Shown piece by piece: positions 32,757 to 43,075 of a stretch of DNA of 64,000 nucleotides (the first letter of the stretch is position 1; each line of letters begins with the position of its first letter). The stretch spans positions 534,501 through 598,500 of the forward strand of contig JACEFZ010021369.1 of the NCBI GenBank assembly GCA_014155875.1, in the 5' to 3' direction. Source of the DNA: Cepaea nemoralis. Its lineage: Eukaryota > Mollusca > Gastropoda > Stylommatophora > Helicidae. A program made the translations under genes and the position numbers. The notes under the pieces were generated by a model. It was not told the DNA's origin. It searched no databases and saw only the letters and a program-made list of their open reading frames with translations.

Positions 32757-33644
32757 TCATATCGTTTCCTGTCTACTCTGGAACCCCTCATAAACATCAA
32801 AAGCAAAAGTAGCTGCATTTGACCAGGTATCTTTTCCTGGCCTGTAGCTCCCCAGGCCTCTTGGAAGAAGCTTCCCCCTTTCCAAGAACTCTTGCAGCTT
32901 GACAGCGACTATCTTCTCTAGAACCTTCCCAAATGTATTTTGAAGGGTGATGATCCTAAAGCCGCTAAGCTTTGAATGATCCTTGAATTGTTTTGGGAGA
33001 TGGGTGAGATAGCTGTGCACCCACTTTTGCGGTATTGATGCTGTCCTAATGCTCTGGTTAAAGCAGTCGGTGATTTCCTTCAGGTCTGCATCGCTCAAAG
33101 CCTTCATGTGGCCATACCTAACCCCATCGGGCAATGGTGCCGTATCGTTTGCCTTTTTCAAAATATGTTTAACATCTTCAACCCGTATGATGTCTTCATA
33201 ATGCATATTCTTCATGGTGCCAGATAATTCCTCTCTAACTGAATCTCTGGTGTCCGCATCATTATAATTGGTCTGCTCTAAACACCTCTGGAGAAACGCC
33301 TCCCCTTTCTCTTTGTCTGTTGTCACGCGCACACCATCATCTCTATCAATTGTTCCCACTGTCATAGGCCGATCTTTTCTTTGCATTTGTCTGTGCAGTT
33401 TCCAGAATTTTCGCAGTGTTTTATCACCTCCAATCTCCTTCGTGAAACATTCCCATTTTGCCTTTTTGGCCTCTGCAGCACAGCGCTTGAAAACCTCCAC
33501 CTTGTCTTTCTTGACATTTTCCGCTGTGTCCACGTCCTCTCGTGAGCTTCGGGGTGTCTGTCGCACTTTCCTTAGCTGCTTCACTGCAGCTCTTTTTGCT
33601 TTCCAAGCCTGGTCTATTTCTGGGGTCCACCATGGGGGCTGCAA
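32757..33644 (-). pseudogene. LINE ORF2: endonuclease-RT linker and RT N-terminus
   Basis: Begins with PPWWTPEIDQAWKAKRAAVK, a typical post-endonuclease linker. It continues with ECFTKEIGGDKTLRKFWKLH, TAPLPDGVRYGHMKAL, WVHSYLTHLPK and FRIITLQNTFGKVLEKIVAV, ending in the fingers region (GLGSYRPGKDTWSN). The frame is lost at 32757; the missing link to the palm lies in another frame at about 32755-32690. Confidence 0.87.
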
Positions 33645-33813
33645 AAAAGGAGTTTTAACATTCCTGTTGCAAGCCCGCTGTCTGAGGCGTTCAAGAAGGC
33701 TATCGGTTCACTCATGCCGAAAGGTCTTGCGCGCTCTCCCAGCCTTAACTTTCCTGGCTTTAGAGATCAGGACTGAGCATAGCAAGTGATCACTCCCATG
33801 GTCATTCAAAACT

Positions 33814-34230
33814 TTACATCCACTTTACATCAAGGACTGATGACTGGGAGACAAGTGCCAAGTCAAAAGCTGTGTCTGCATCGCCAGGCCTCATTGCCAT
33901 TCTACTCGGCCTTCCATCGTTTATGCAGACCACATCGGAGTCCACCATCGCATCCGCAAGGGAAATTCCCTGTCGGTTTTCTCCACTACTGTCCCAATCT
34001 CTGCTCCTTGCATTGAAGTCTCCACATATGAGTAGCCTATCACCTGGTAATTCCTCCAATTCCTTAAGCCAGTCCCAGTGTTCCTTTCTGACAAAACAGT
34101 CCACTGTAGCATATACATTTATGATGTTCCAACTTAAGCCACCAATCTCCATTTGCATACCCTGGACCTCTCTTGCACTATGATTCCACTGCCTCAAGTC
34201 AAGTACCACATGCTTCACTCCTTCCTTCAC
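33814..34230 (-). pseudogene. LINE ORF2: AP-type endonuclease, C-terminal half
   Basis: Reads NIINVYATVDCFVRKEHWDW, LLICGDFNARSRDWDS (the GDFN catalytic block), LADAMVDSDVVCINDG and ADTAFDLALVS. These match apurinic-like endonucleases that nick the target for reverse transcription. The frame breaks before 33644. Confidence 0.85.
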
Positions 34231-34299
34231 CAGCAGACCTTGCCCATGTCTCTTCTGCCCAGTAGAGTTTATATAACTGGCGTACCCAGGGCAATGGTT

Positions 34300-34440
34300 A
34301 GTTAGTTAGTTAGTCACGGTTCCAACTTCACAGCAACGGGTCGTCCCCATTATGCTCCGTTCCTGTGCCAGTGAATATCACATAAAACGCTCCCCACTGC
34401 CCAATGTGAAAAGTGGAAAAGACAGGAGTCTCGACAAACA
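34300..34440 (-). mobile_element. Short (TAAC)-tailed insert inside the endonuclease
   Basis: Between HIY of the N-terminal endonuclease frame and the GTP/GYA continuation, the reverse strand carries about 140 bp. It ends in four TAAC repeats (forward TTAG at about 34300-34315), the same tail type as the I-type LINE at 2552-2571. Its left boundary and target duplication could not be fixed. Confidence 0.5.
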
Positions 34441-34800
34441 ACATATATATGGTATTTGTCTGTATTTAGCTCCTGGAGCATGAGGACATTAAAATCATAT
34501 ATAAGCCTCTCCAATACAGGAACTCTCTGCCTGGCACTACGACAATTCCAGTATCCCACTCTTACATGGTTGAAACCTAGTCTCTCCACTTTTCGTCTTG
34601 CTCTCCTGGCGCCTGCCCTCCTATTTCTATGTCTTCTTCTCACACCATTTCCTCGTCTTCGCCTCCTCACTCTCTCTCTTCGCTAGCCTCTGAAAGATGT
34701 GTCAAGCGCAGAGCACGTGCTCCGTAGCTCCGGCGACGATTCCCGTGTTGAATTAATTCCTTAAGCAAAGTTTGGATATTGCAGGAAATAAACGGTCGTC
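34440..34800 (-). pseudogene. LINE ORF2: N-terminus of endonuclease
   Basis: An Arg-rich leader (RRRRRGNGVRRRHRNRRAGA) precedes VRVGYWNCRSARQRVPVLER and DFNVLMLQELN, the first endonuclease block with its Asn and Glu. Upstream residues IQTLLKELIQHGNRRRSYGA extend the frame to about 34790 after a shift. No ORF1 precedes it. Confidence 0.75.
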
Positions 34801-34839
34801 CTAGCATTGCCTGCTTGCAACATCTAATCTGAACATCTG

Positions 34840-35165
34840 AAGAAACATAGTGAGTAGTTACAGTGAAGTGATATAGTGAAGGGACACAGTAAAGAGATAT
34901 AGATATATTTATCAATGGAAAGAAATAATAGAATGTAAGTAACATCTTGGGATAGGGTATTAACATTTATTAGATCAAATAAACGTTAGATGAAATATCA
35001 TGTTGAAGAGGAGTGGTTTTTAGATCAATAAAATATAAACATGAAATATTTTGGGTATATAACACGACAAAGTGGGAGACACGGTGAAGAGACATAGTGA
35101 AGAGACGTCACAGCGAAGATACACGATGAAACGATACAACGAAGTGTCATGAGTGAAGCTTCTTA
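34840..35165. repeat. Degenerate 16-bp minisatellite, two patches
   Basis: Loose repeats of GTGAAGAGACACA at 34840-34900 and 35070-35165, related to the denser array at 36340-36592. Confidence 0.6.
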
Positions 35166-35358
35166 GTGTATCATGTTATTGAGTGGGCTGAGTGTTATGT
35201 TTCGACTCTTCCACATTCTCCATCTATCATTCCAGAATCACAAAATAACACACTAATTATAAATACTTAACAAGACGCCGTATAGTTTCACATGATCTAT
35301 TCTGTCATTAAATTAACAATTAAATTCTCAAAAAATAAGTATCTTATATATTTCTTTT

Positions 35359-35409
35359 AAATCAATCAATAAATCAGGTGCTGTCTCCACAATGAAGGTT
35401 GGCTGCAAT

Positions 35410-35491
<82 letters not shown>

Positions 35492-36175
35492 GTCTCTCGC
35501 CTTGACCGTATATTCTGTCTGACTAATGTTCGTCCATCTCTTGATGTTATCTTCCCACTTGTATCATTGTCTACCTCTTGCTCGCTTGCCCTCAACATTG
35601 CCTTCCAGTATAGTTTTTATAAGAGTATAATGTCTTTTAATATGACCGAAATATTTCACTTGCCTCCTCTTTATTTCTTTCATCAACTCTCCCTTCATTC
35701 CCAGTTTTTCTAGAATTTCTGCATTTTATTATTTTTTGTTTCCAAGAAATTCGACATATTCTTCGGTATATCCACATGTCCAGGGCTTCTATGTGACTTT
35801 CTAGTTGCTTGTTCAATGTCCAGGCTTCCGCGCCATACAGTAGCGTTGAATATACGTAACATTTGACAATTTTCATGTGTAATGCGTTATTACTCTATCT
35901 AGATGTTAATACTAATTTCATACCATTTAAAGCATGTGTGGCCATTCCTATTCTCTTTTTGATTTCTGTTTCACTTCCTCCATCATCTGTTATTATATGT
36001 CCAAGATACGAGAACTTGTTACTTGTTCTAATATCTCCCCGTTTACTGTGATGTTCATTGATGACCTTTCTTTTTCACTGCTAATTATCATATTTGTTTT
36101 GTTTTGGTTTTTTGGATGTTAATGCCTAAGCCACATTTTACACTCAAGCACTAAATCTATGAACAAGTGGCGGCA
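35359..36175 (-). pseudogene. RTE-type LINE 3' end, family 1
   Basis: Reverse-strand counterpart of 3100-4302: INIQKTKT, KCYVYSTLLYGAEAWTLNKQ, MWIYRRICRISWKQK, SRDGRTLVRQNIRSRRETD, ending SIAANLHCGDST and a (TTGA)-like tail at about 35359-35376. It lacks the hAT insert present in the other copy. A (CT)n tract has expanded inside the 3' coding end. Frameshifted and inactive. Confidence 0.8.
35413..35487. repeat. (CT)n microsatellite inside the LINE
   Basis: Uninterrupted CT dinucleotides within the C-terminal coding end. The sister copy at about 4225-4260 has no expansion. Confidence 0.95.
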
Positions 36176-36339
36176 CCCTTCACATTTTCCTTGCCTATTA
36201 CGAGTCTAACCAGTCTATTTGCTACCATAGTATCAGCTCAAGTATGGTGGTTACGAGAGACCATTCGGTCTTGGACTTCGTCGAAACGTGCTTCATGACT
36301 TTAGGCAGTGCGCACACTTAAATGTGATCAGAGCTCACT

Positions 36340-36592
36340 CTCCAGCTGATGACACACTGTAAAGAGACACAATGAAGAGACACCGCGAAATACATAGTAA
36401 CGAGACATAGTGAAGAGACACGATGAAGAGACACAGTGAAAAGACACAGTGAAAAGACACCGTGAAAAGACATAGTGAAGCGACATAGTGAAGAAACACG
36501 GTGAACAGACGCAGTGAAGAGACACAATGAAGAGACATGGTGACGAGACACAGTGAAGATACACAGTGAAGAGACACAATAAAGAGACACGG
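36340..36592. repeat. 16-bp minisatellite
   Basis: About 15 units of GAAGAGACACAGT-like sequence (forward). Reverse-strand frames rich in LFTVSLHCVSS are artefacts of the repeat. Confidence 0.9.
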
Positions 36593-36735
36593 CTTTCTGA
36601 GCGACCGGCTCCATACTCTCATAAGTCACTTTTGTGATTCGAACCACTGCTAATTCTCGTCGCGTCACGTGACGAGAGCATTCGGGGTTAGCGGAGAAAG
36701 CTGCTAACCCCTCGGCCATGGAGCCGGCATATGTT
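36593..36735 (-). mobile_element. SINE family A, head only
   Basis: The reverse strand starts GCCGGCTCCATGGCCGAGGG (A box) and carries GGTTCGAATCAC (B box), ending GGTCGCTCAGAAAGC where other copies continue into the conserved core. Here the 16-bp minisatellite takes the place of the body. Confidence 0.7.
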
Positions 36736-37005
36736 ATGACTGTTCCGAGATAATTACACCGATTCACTTGTTTAAGAATACTCCCCTTTACCCGTATTGA
36801 GGTATTTCTTTCTCCCTAGTGACAACCAAAATCTCTGTCTTCTTACAATGTGATTCTAACCATAGTTGTTCACTGTGTACAATGACTGCATCCGCTAAAT
36901 AATGCAGATCCTATTCGTTGTCTGCAATCAATACAGTATCATCTGCATATGAAATATTATTGATGTTATGTCTCACAATGGCGACTTCTCCCATATCTTA
37001 TCTTC
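36736..37005 (-). pseudogene. RTE-type LINE RT fragment, family 3
   Basis: The reverse strand reads ISYADDTVLIADNE (active site), a TAG, then AVIVHSEQLWLESHCKKTEI, LVVTREKEIPQ and, after a shift, LKQVNRCNYLGTVI. It shares VVAHSEQLGLELN and LMIVTRKNEIP with the fragment at 61765-62075, so the two are one family. Confidence 0.75.
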
Positions 37006-37332
37006 TTCTGCGTTCATCCGGAGTTTTTTTTTTTTCTTTTTTTCGGACGTGATTGCGTTGTGCCTGTTTACAGCAGAGCTGCGTTCTTGCGCCGTTAGGC
37101 CGACACATCTGACTTCTGCGGACATTTGTTGACCGGGTTAACCTTCCCGGCTCCCATATCTTATAAATTTAAATAAAGCTACATCGCCACATTTATGCAA
37201 ATAGAAAGATAGACATAATCGAAAAGGCAACAAATAGACTGATGGTATTCGTGTTGAGAATACGTAAAATGAGATCTCTTCGAATAATATATACGTGATT
37301 ACAACATGCTAGTTGCATGTCCTATAAAAATA
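37006..37332. other. Unassigned spacer
   Basis: Poly-T stretch at 37024-37042 (possible SINE A-tail in reverse), followed by unique AT-rich sequence. No gene. Confidence 0.35.
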
Positions 37333-37560
37333 GTTGATACCCTTTACAGAACGTAGCAGTAAACTTCAGAATGTTCTGGCTGTTTGTGATTCCAGGTTAC
37401 GTGCATTAGTTTGCTATTGATTTCGGAGCGACCGGCTCTGATACCATTGTATGGAAATCAAAGCACGGCCGTCTGCTTTCAAATCTCCCGCAGCTATTTC
37501 GAACGCGATTTGCGGGATTACGAATCGCATTCATAACCCTTTCGCCACAGTGCAAGGATG
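37333..37560 (-). mobile_element. SINE family A, diverged copy
   Basis: Retains the core (TTAGTTTGCTATTGATTTCGGAG in part) and the reverse-strand head with TTCGAAATAG-like B box and GCGAAAGGGTT A-box region. Boundaries approximate. Confidence 0.6.
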
Positions 37561-37579
37561 TTTTTTACAGGTAGTCGCA

Positions 37580-37790
37580 ATAAACCCCAGCATTGAGTGA
37601 TTGAGTTTTATTGTTTAGTGAATTTTATCTTCAGTAGTTTGCCATTGCTTTACGAACGGGCAATGCTCATACCATTGTGTATACAACACAAAGCAATCTT
37701 CTTCCAAATCCAGTGCGGCTAACTTCGAACCAGATATGTCAGGATTGGAAACCTGCGTTCACTACCACTAGGTCACATTTCCGACACTCA
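37580..37790 (-). mobile_element. SINE family A, second diverged copy
   Basis: CAGTAGTTTGCCATTGCTTT core at about 37632-37651 and reverse B box GGTTCGAAGTTAG at about 37716-37728. It lies directly beyond the previous copy. Confidence 0.6.
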
Positions 37791-38164
37791 GACGATTACC
37801 GAATAACATACGCAAGTAGCAACGAACACAAACAATGGTAAAATATTCACTCCCCAAATAGTAAAAACGTTTAACTGATTTCACACATTTGTCAGGTCAT
37901 CTATTTTGATAGAGCTGGGATGAATATTGTTATACACAAATAAAATACAAATACATTCACCAAAACTAGATACAAAGAAGATGATATGGACTGATTGTAT
38001 AATTAACGTGGCCTGGTAATATAGCAGTCTGGCTCCAGGGTATAACATAAGTCTTAGCTTGCCGCAAGCCATTTCAAGTGGTTTAGAGGGCTGGGCTATC
38101 TGTATTCAATGTATTTGTCAAAAAGTCCCGTGACTATACAACCAATACTGCATTAATTAACATC
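37791..38164. other. Unassigned spacer
   Basis: No supported gene or repeat. Confidence 0.35.
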
Positions 38165-38575
38165 TATATATATATGGGGAGACGAAGCCTTGTTACAAAC
38201 CTTTGAGAACAAAGTCTTAAGACGCATCTTTGGCCCATTAGGGATACATAAATTGGAGAGTGGAAAAGAAGAAGCAACAAAGACATTTATGATCTGTTTA
38301 AGTCCCCGCTAATCACTGGTATCATGAAGGCTATTAGACTGCAACGGCTGGGGCATATAGAAAGAATGGAAGATAATAGGGAAACAAAACTCGCTTACAC
38401 TCAGGAAATAAATGACCGTAGATCCCGAGGTAGACCAAGAAGACAGTGGAGAGACAATCAGTGACTGGCAAGAGAAGGTCAACCAGAGAGACGAATGGAG
38501 ACGGCTTGTATCTGCAGCAAAGAACCTCAATGGCTCGTAATGCTGAAGAAGAAGAAGAAGAAGATACAAGCTGGT
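38165..38575 (+). pseudogene. RTE-type LINE 3' end with (GAA)n tail
   Basis: Readable in shifted frames: LLQTFENKVLRRIFGP, LITGIMKAIRLQRLGHIERM, RSRGRPRRQWRDN, DWQEKVNQRDEWRRL, then SAAKNLNGS and a (GAA)n tail at about 38549-38563. This is the conserved C-terminal block of insect- and mollusc-type RTE elements. Confidence 0.75.
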
Positions 38576-38589
38576 CTAAAATGTTGTCT

Positions 38590-38770
38590 TCTCGTCCTTG
38601 ACATAGGGGCGTACATTACAAATACCTCTGAAGTCGGAGTGGGTTCACCTGATGGCGATGGACACTTGGTAATAGGGAGAGCTAAACCACACGCAAAATT
38701 AAGTCCAAAACTAATAGAAGAAGTGTGAATGGAGTACGCTTGAGTTCAAAGCGAGCGCAAAAAAATGTAT
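38590..38770 (+). mobile_element. SINE family C, 3' body (headless)
   Basis: CTTGACATAGGGGCGTACAT ... GGGTTCACCTGATGGCGATG ... GGTAATAGGGAGAG matches 58305-58460. The tRNA head is missing; the body begins directly after the LINE tail. Confidence 0.75.
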
Positions 38771-39539
38771 TAGATTTGTGTTTAATATTTACATTGGTAA
38801 TAGGCTGAGGGAGAAAAGAAACTAAAAACCGATAATTAATGCAGCTACAATACAGCAATGAAGATGTAACAGCTTGTTCTATGCAATTCATAGCTGGCGA
38901 TTTAGTGTAACGTTAGGAAGTTGCGCTAACAATGATATGAGTGCGGTTTTACGATGGCTCTATTCCTGTACTCGTCGCTTGCTACGGGAGGGAAAAAACT
39001 GGTCACCCCTTCCCCCATTCACTCAGGCATGCACAGTGTGACGGTCTTGGCACATCACTGAACCATGGCCGGCTCCTGCTTCGGCACTTGTTATTTCTAT
39101 TTAACTCATACAGGTGGTATTTTAACAATGGAGCACACTCTGGACAAGACAATGAGGAGAGAACTATTTATCGTTTCAGCCACACAATTGCAACACGGAC
39201 AGTAACATAACAAATAACAACGTGAAGAAACAAATAAGATAAACAACCAACACCAAGTCGGTATAAATATAGTATGCAGTTACATTTATTACGTTGATCT
39301 ATTTCATGACAGAGCATTGATATAACAGTTCAGCATCAAATGTACACAGCTTAGCAAGAGATGTCAGAAACTAAATGATGGCTGCATGGTGCCATTACTA
39401 GTGTGTGCTGGGATATTTTATATCATAATCGAGAAAACAAACGCATCTTGCTCAAGTAGTCGCCAGACGGTGTTCAGTTCAGGATCATATGTTTTGCCTC
39501 AGATACATAACCCCTCCTTAACTTACCGGCGATTAGAAC
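38771..39539. other. Unassigned intergenic DNA
   Basis: No supported gene. The open frames at 38941-39210 and 39386-39604 lack recognisable domains. Confidence 0.35.
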
Positions 39540-40095
39540 TATATTTCCATGATATAACCGTGCCATTTATTAATATAACCCATTGGCAACATATTAATAT
39601 ATAACCCAGGAGCCATATTTCTTGATATAATCCAAAAGCCGCAATTCTTGATATAACCCGTCAGCCACATTTAAGGATATAAACCATCAGCTACATTTCT
39701 TGATATAAACCATCAGCCACATCTAAGGATATAAACCATAAGCCACATTTAAGGACGTAAACCATTAACTACACTTCTTGATATACATCATCAGCCACAT
39801 TTCTTGGTATAATCCATCAGCCGCATCCAAGGATATAAATCATCAGCCACATTTCTTGTTATAATCCATCAGCCGCATCCACGGATATAAACCATCAGCC
39901 ACATTTAGTGATAAATCCATCAGCCACATTTAAGGATGTAAACCATCAGCTACATCTCTTCATATAAACCATCAGCTCCAATTCTGGATATAAACCATCA
40001 GAAAACTTTAAGGATATCACCCTTCAGCCACATTTGGTTGTTTTTGTTTTTGGTATAATATATCATAAACATTTCTTGATATAACCCAACAGCAA
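39540..40095. repeat. Approximately 28-bp tandem repeat
   Basis: About 20 degenerate units of ATATAAACCATCAGCCACAT plus TTCTTG or TTAAGG. Confidence 0.9.
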
Positions 40096-40104
40096 CATAT
40101 CTTG

Positions 40105-40440
40105 ATTTCTTAACACTCAAACATTACTGAACACTTAAACATTACAGAAAATTGAAAGATTACTGAATATTTAGACATTACTGAACATTCAAACATTACT
40201 GAACATTCAAACACAACTGAACACGTAAACATTACTGAATATTTAAACATTACTGAACACTTAAACATTACTTAACATTCAAACATTACTGGATATTCAA
40301 ACATTACTGAACACGTAAACATTACTTAACATTCAAACATTATTGAACACTTAAACATTTATGAATACTTAAACAATACTGACAATTTGAAAAATTATTG
40401 AAGACTTAAAATATTTCCGAACAGTCGCATAATTCTGAAG
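40105..40440. repeat. Approximately 18-bp tandem repeat
   Basis: Units of TGAACATTCAAACATTAC, directly following the previous array and reappearing faintly at 40755-40850. Confidence 0.88.
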
Positions 40441-40599
40441 TCAAGCACATAGCTAAGCTGTTACACATTTGTAAACGCAGCCACATCTGTGAACAGGGAA
40501 TCACTAATGGAAAGTCTCCTAATATTGTGGATAGACTAGTCGGAAGTTGGAGTCCTCATGGAGAACAATTCTAACAACTGACCTGACCTTCTAGGTCGA

Positions 40600-40765
40600 C
40601 GAAACATAATATGGGTACCAGGCAATGTCTTTGGAAGCAAAGATGGTCGGCGTGGCACAGACATCGTGACCCACCGAGTGGTCTATAAATTCTCCAATAG
40701 CACATGCCCAATGACCTTCAAGCGGTAAAAGGGTCCTTTACTATATTTGTACACGTTGTTGAACA
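40600..40765 (+). mobile_element. SINE family D, 3' module
   Basis: GGTACCAGGCAATGTCTTTG, AAAGATGGTCGGCGTGGCAC and a GGGTCCTTTACTA ending. It shares module and order with 42838-42960 (reverse), 50705-50840 and 59440-59560. Confidence 0.55.
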
Positions 40766-41327
40766 GTCAAACATCTCTGAACAGTTAAACATCTCTGAAA
40801 CTTAAACTGCTCTGTACACTTTGACATTTATGAATATATTCGCATTACTAAACTATTCCATCAGAGTCAACTGTATCTTAATTTGACGACAATAAACAAA
40901 TCATTCTCGTTGGTACTGAACGGATATTTCAATCATGTAATTTTCATCCTACCACTCCCCGAAAATGACACAGATGAATTATGTCTTTTTATTGACTGTG
41001 ATAATTATCGTTACCCTGAATAACTAAAACCTAGTGGCGTATAAACACACAAATAGAAAATCGCATCATGTGAAATGAGAACCATGACAAAAGACAGACG
41101 GACGAATGATAAACTAAGATCAAGTGTAAGGGCAACATTGATTACTGACTTTATGAAACACCTAAGAATTAAATTCCTCTGACAAATATCTAGAAAGGAA
41201 CAAGATCAACCTACGGCTAGAAAGTTGTATATGAGAACATCGGGATACAAGGCAACAGTACGCCACAAAATAAGTTATGGAACAAAAGAGAAAGAAGCGG
41301 CTGCAGCAGGATATAATAATGTGAACT

Positions 41328-41864
41328 GGAAACAATTAGGTATATTTTGCTCCTGCGAAAAGAAGAGACATACTAAACACAGACACAATGGACATTCACA
41401 GACACAATGCACATTGACATACCTTACAAGTTAAGGAAATCCATCGTACACAGGTGAAAAACAAAGTGTGACTTCTCCAAAAATCAGAAATAATCAATAA
41501 ATATATAAAATGTAATAATAAATTAACAAATAAGTACAATAGGACAACAAAGGACGGCCGACGTTTCGATTCTAAGAATCTTTGTTAAGGACAGTTCAAC
41601 ACAAATAGATAAAAAAAAAAAAAAAACAACAAAATAACACAACTACTCGCAGAAATGGCGGTTTGTTATTTTATTATTTCATTTTATATATTTATTGATT
41701 ACTTCTGATTTTTGGATAAGTCACACTTTGTTTTTCATCTGAGTACGATGGATTTTCTTAACTTGTAAGGTATGTCAATGTGCATTGTGTCTGTGAATGT
41801 GCACTGTGCATGTGTTTAGTATGTCTCTTCTTTTCGCAGGAGCAAAATATACCTAATTGTTTCC
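41328..41864. repeat. Large inverted repeat, about 205-bp arms
   Basis: Arm 41328-41534 and arm 41661-41864 are reverse complements at roughly 90% or better by eye, separated by about 126 bp. Both contain TTTTGCTCCTGCGAAAAGAA in their own orientation. The short open frames in the arms mirror each other and are not genes. A related single copy lies at 21695-21765. Confidence 0.9.
41557..41595 (-). ncRNA. Possible degenerate hammerhead-like motif in the loop
   Basis: The reverse strand reads CTTAACAAAGATTCTTAGAA followed by TCGAAACGTCGGCC. A stem (AGATTC/GAATC) is followed by GAAAC and GTC, as in the compact hammerhead ribozymes of Penelope-like elements and retrozymes. The catalytic CTGANGA box is here only CTTAACA, so activity is unlikely. 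Confidence 0.25.
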
Positions 41865-42203
41865 TGTCCAAAAAAGAGTTAGCTAAAAGTAAATGAGATA
41901 TGGAAGAAATCAAATATGATATGAGATAAGCGAAGCACAGACAATTACATCTACCACCTCTCTGGGATGCTGTACAGTGAAGCAGTAGAACAAAAGAAGA
42001 AGAAAAAGTGAGGTAACTCATATCCTTATTTTCCCATCCCAAATGTAAGGTCATGTAATAAAAGATATCCCAGTGTGGTTATTAACAAATAGTTTTAAAA
42101 TTTCCTTTCTTAATTTAATTTCAAAGATGACGTGTTCCTTACAATTTAAGATAGAGCACTGCTAAAATATAAACGCGGTTCACATATACTGAGTCTTGCT
42201 TCT

Positions 42204-42318
42204 CTAGTTATCTTTTATTATGTGTCTATGGATGCTCTCTTGTGGCACTCGGTCCAGGAACTTTGACACACTAATTCTTATTTCCGGGTCGCGTTGTAAC
42301 AGCGTCAGCAACATGTCC
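42204..42318 (-). CDS. Terminal exon of a protein kinase
   Basis: The reverse strand has a pyrimidine-rich acceptor (gtctcctccatacag) ending at 42319. The exon then encodes DMLLTLLQRDPEIRISVSKF and LDRVPQESIHRHIIKDN and stops at 42204-42206. The pattern LLxRDPxxRISVxxFL is the last subdomain (XI) of Ser/Thr and dual-specificity kinase domains, whose invariant Arg is present. The exon starts in phase 2. The longer open frame extending to 42440 runs into intron. Preceding exons should lie at higher coordinates on this strand, but none is visible before the LINE at 44325. It may be a paralogue of the kinase at 53154. Confidence 0.6.
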
Positions 42319-42837
42319 CTGTATGGAGGAGACAATAACATGCAGATCAGGCAGTTTATTATGGTTATAACACATGGGTAAATAAATCTATTAGTGATAG
42401 CTAGAATAAACCAGATGGTTGACCAGAAACACACATACACAATGAATTAATGTTTATTATTATTCTTCCCATTCGCTGGCTTTGACTTGAGCGAAGTCCA
42501 CATACGTTCTACAACTACCAGGAGTACACATTTGCGTGAGAATTAGCTTTCCCCTATTACCAATGTTATCTAAGTTATATAGGAGCTTCGTTAGTGTTAA
42601 TGACAAGTTTCATGCAATCCAGTAAATGTTAGCATTTTTAGAACACGTGTAGTACTTTGGTTCAGTTTTGTAAGTATTGCTTTCATTGTACACATGTATT
42701 TCCATAAGTGCCAATGTGGTTGTATAGATCAGACAAGGCGTAAGGAATACGTTCTTTAAATAGATAAAGGTGAAACATGTACTTTAAAGCTTTAAGGCAA
42801 GGGCGATAAGCCATAAATAAAAGTCAGAAGGTAGAGC
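42319..42837. other. Presumed intron or intergenic DNA
   Basis: No coding signal. If the kinase exon is real this is intronic sequence on the reverse strand. Confidence 0.35.
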
Positions 42838-43075
42838 AATTAATAGTTAAGGACCCTTGTAAACGCCCTAAAGTGTATTGGGTGATGTCATCAGTGTCTA
42901 AACGGCCTCCTTTACTTCCCAAAGCATTTTGCAATTCCTATTTTAGGCTGGGTGGACCTGGGAGTCCGAATTAATTTAAAACATACGAACCCGCCATGAT
43001 GCGGTTTGAACTCATGACCACCGTGCCGGTGGGCAAACGTCTAGCCACTGTTACACCGCTGCTCAGATATGAGAG
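42838..43075 (-). mobile_element. SINE family D, with tRNA-like head
   Basis: The reverse strand starts GAGCAGCGGTGTAACAGTGG with A-box-like TGGCTAGACG and B-box-like GAGTTCAAACC (about 43013-43002). Then come GGACTCCCAGGTCCAC, the shared module AAATGCTTTGGGAAGTAAAG, and an AAGGGTCCTTAACTA end. It supplies the head missing from the other family D fragments. Confidence 0.65.

Larger units (their letters stand above)
23853..34800 (-). mobile_element. I-type LINE split by an LTR retrotransposon
   Basis: The reverse-strand element runs from about 34800 (upstream of the endonuclease) to 31600, then after the 7.1-kb insert from 24527 to a (TCAA)n tail at about 23853. About 3.9 kb of LINE sequence remains: endonuclease, RT, thumb and RNase H in the right order. 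The coding frame resumes in phase across the insertion point, so the LINE was uninterrupted when hit. It has accumulated several frame breaks (near 32755-32690, 33640-33815, 34300-34440). No ORF1 is attached. A second, smaller insert lies in the endonuclease at about 34300-34440. Confidence 0.88.
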
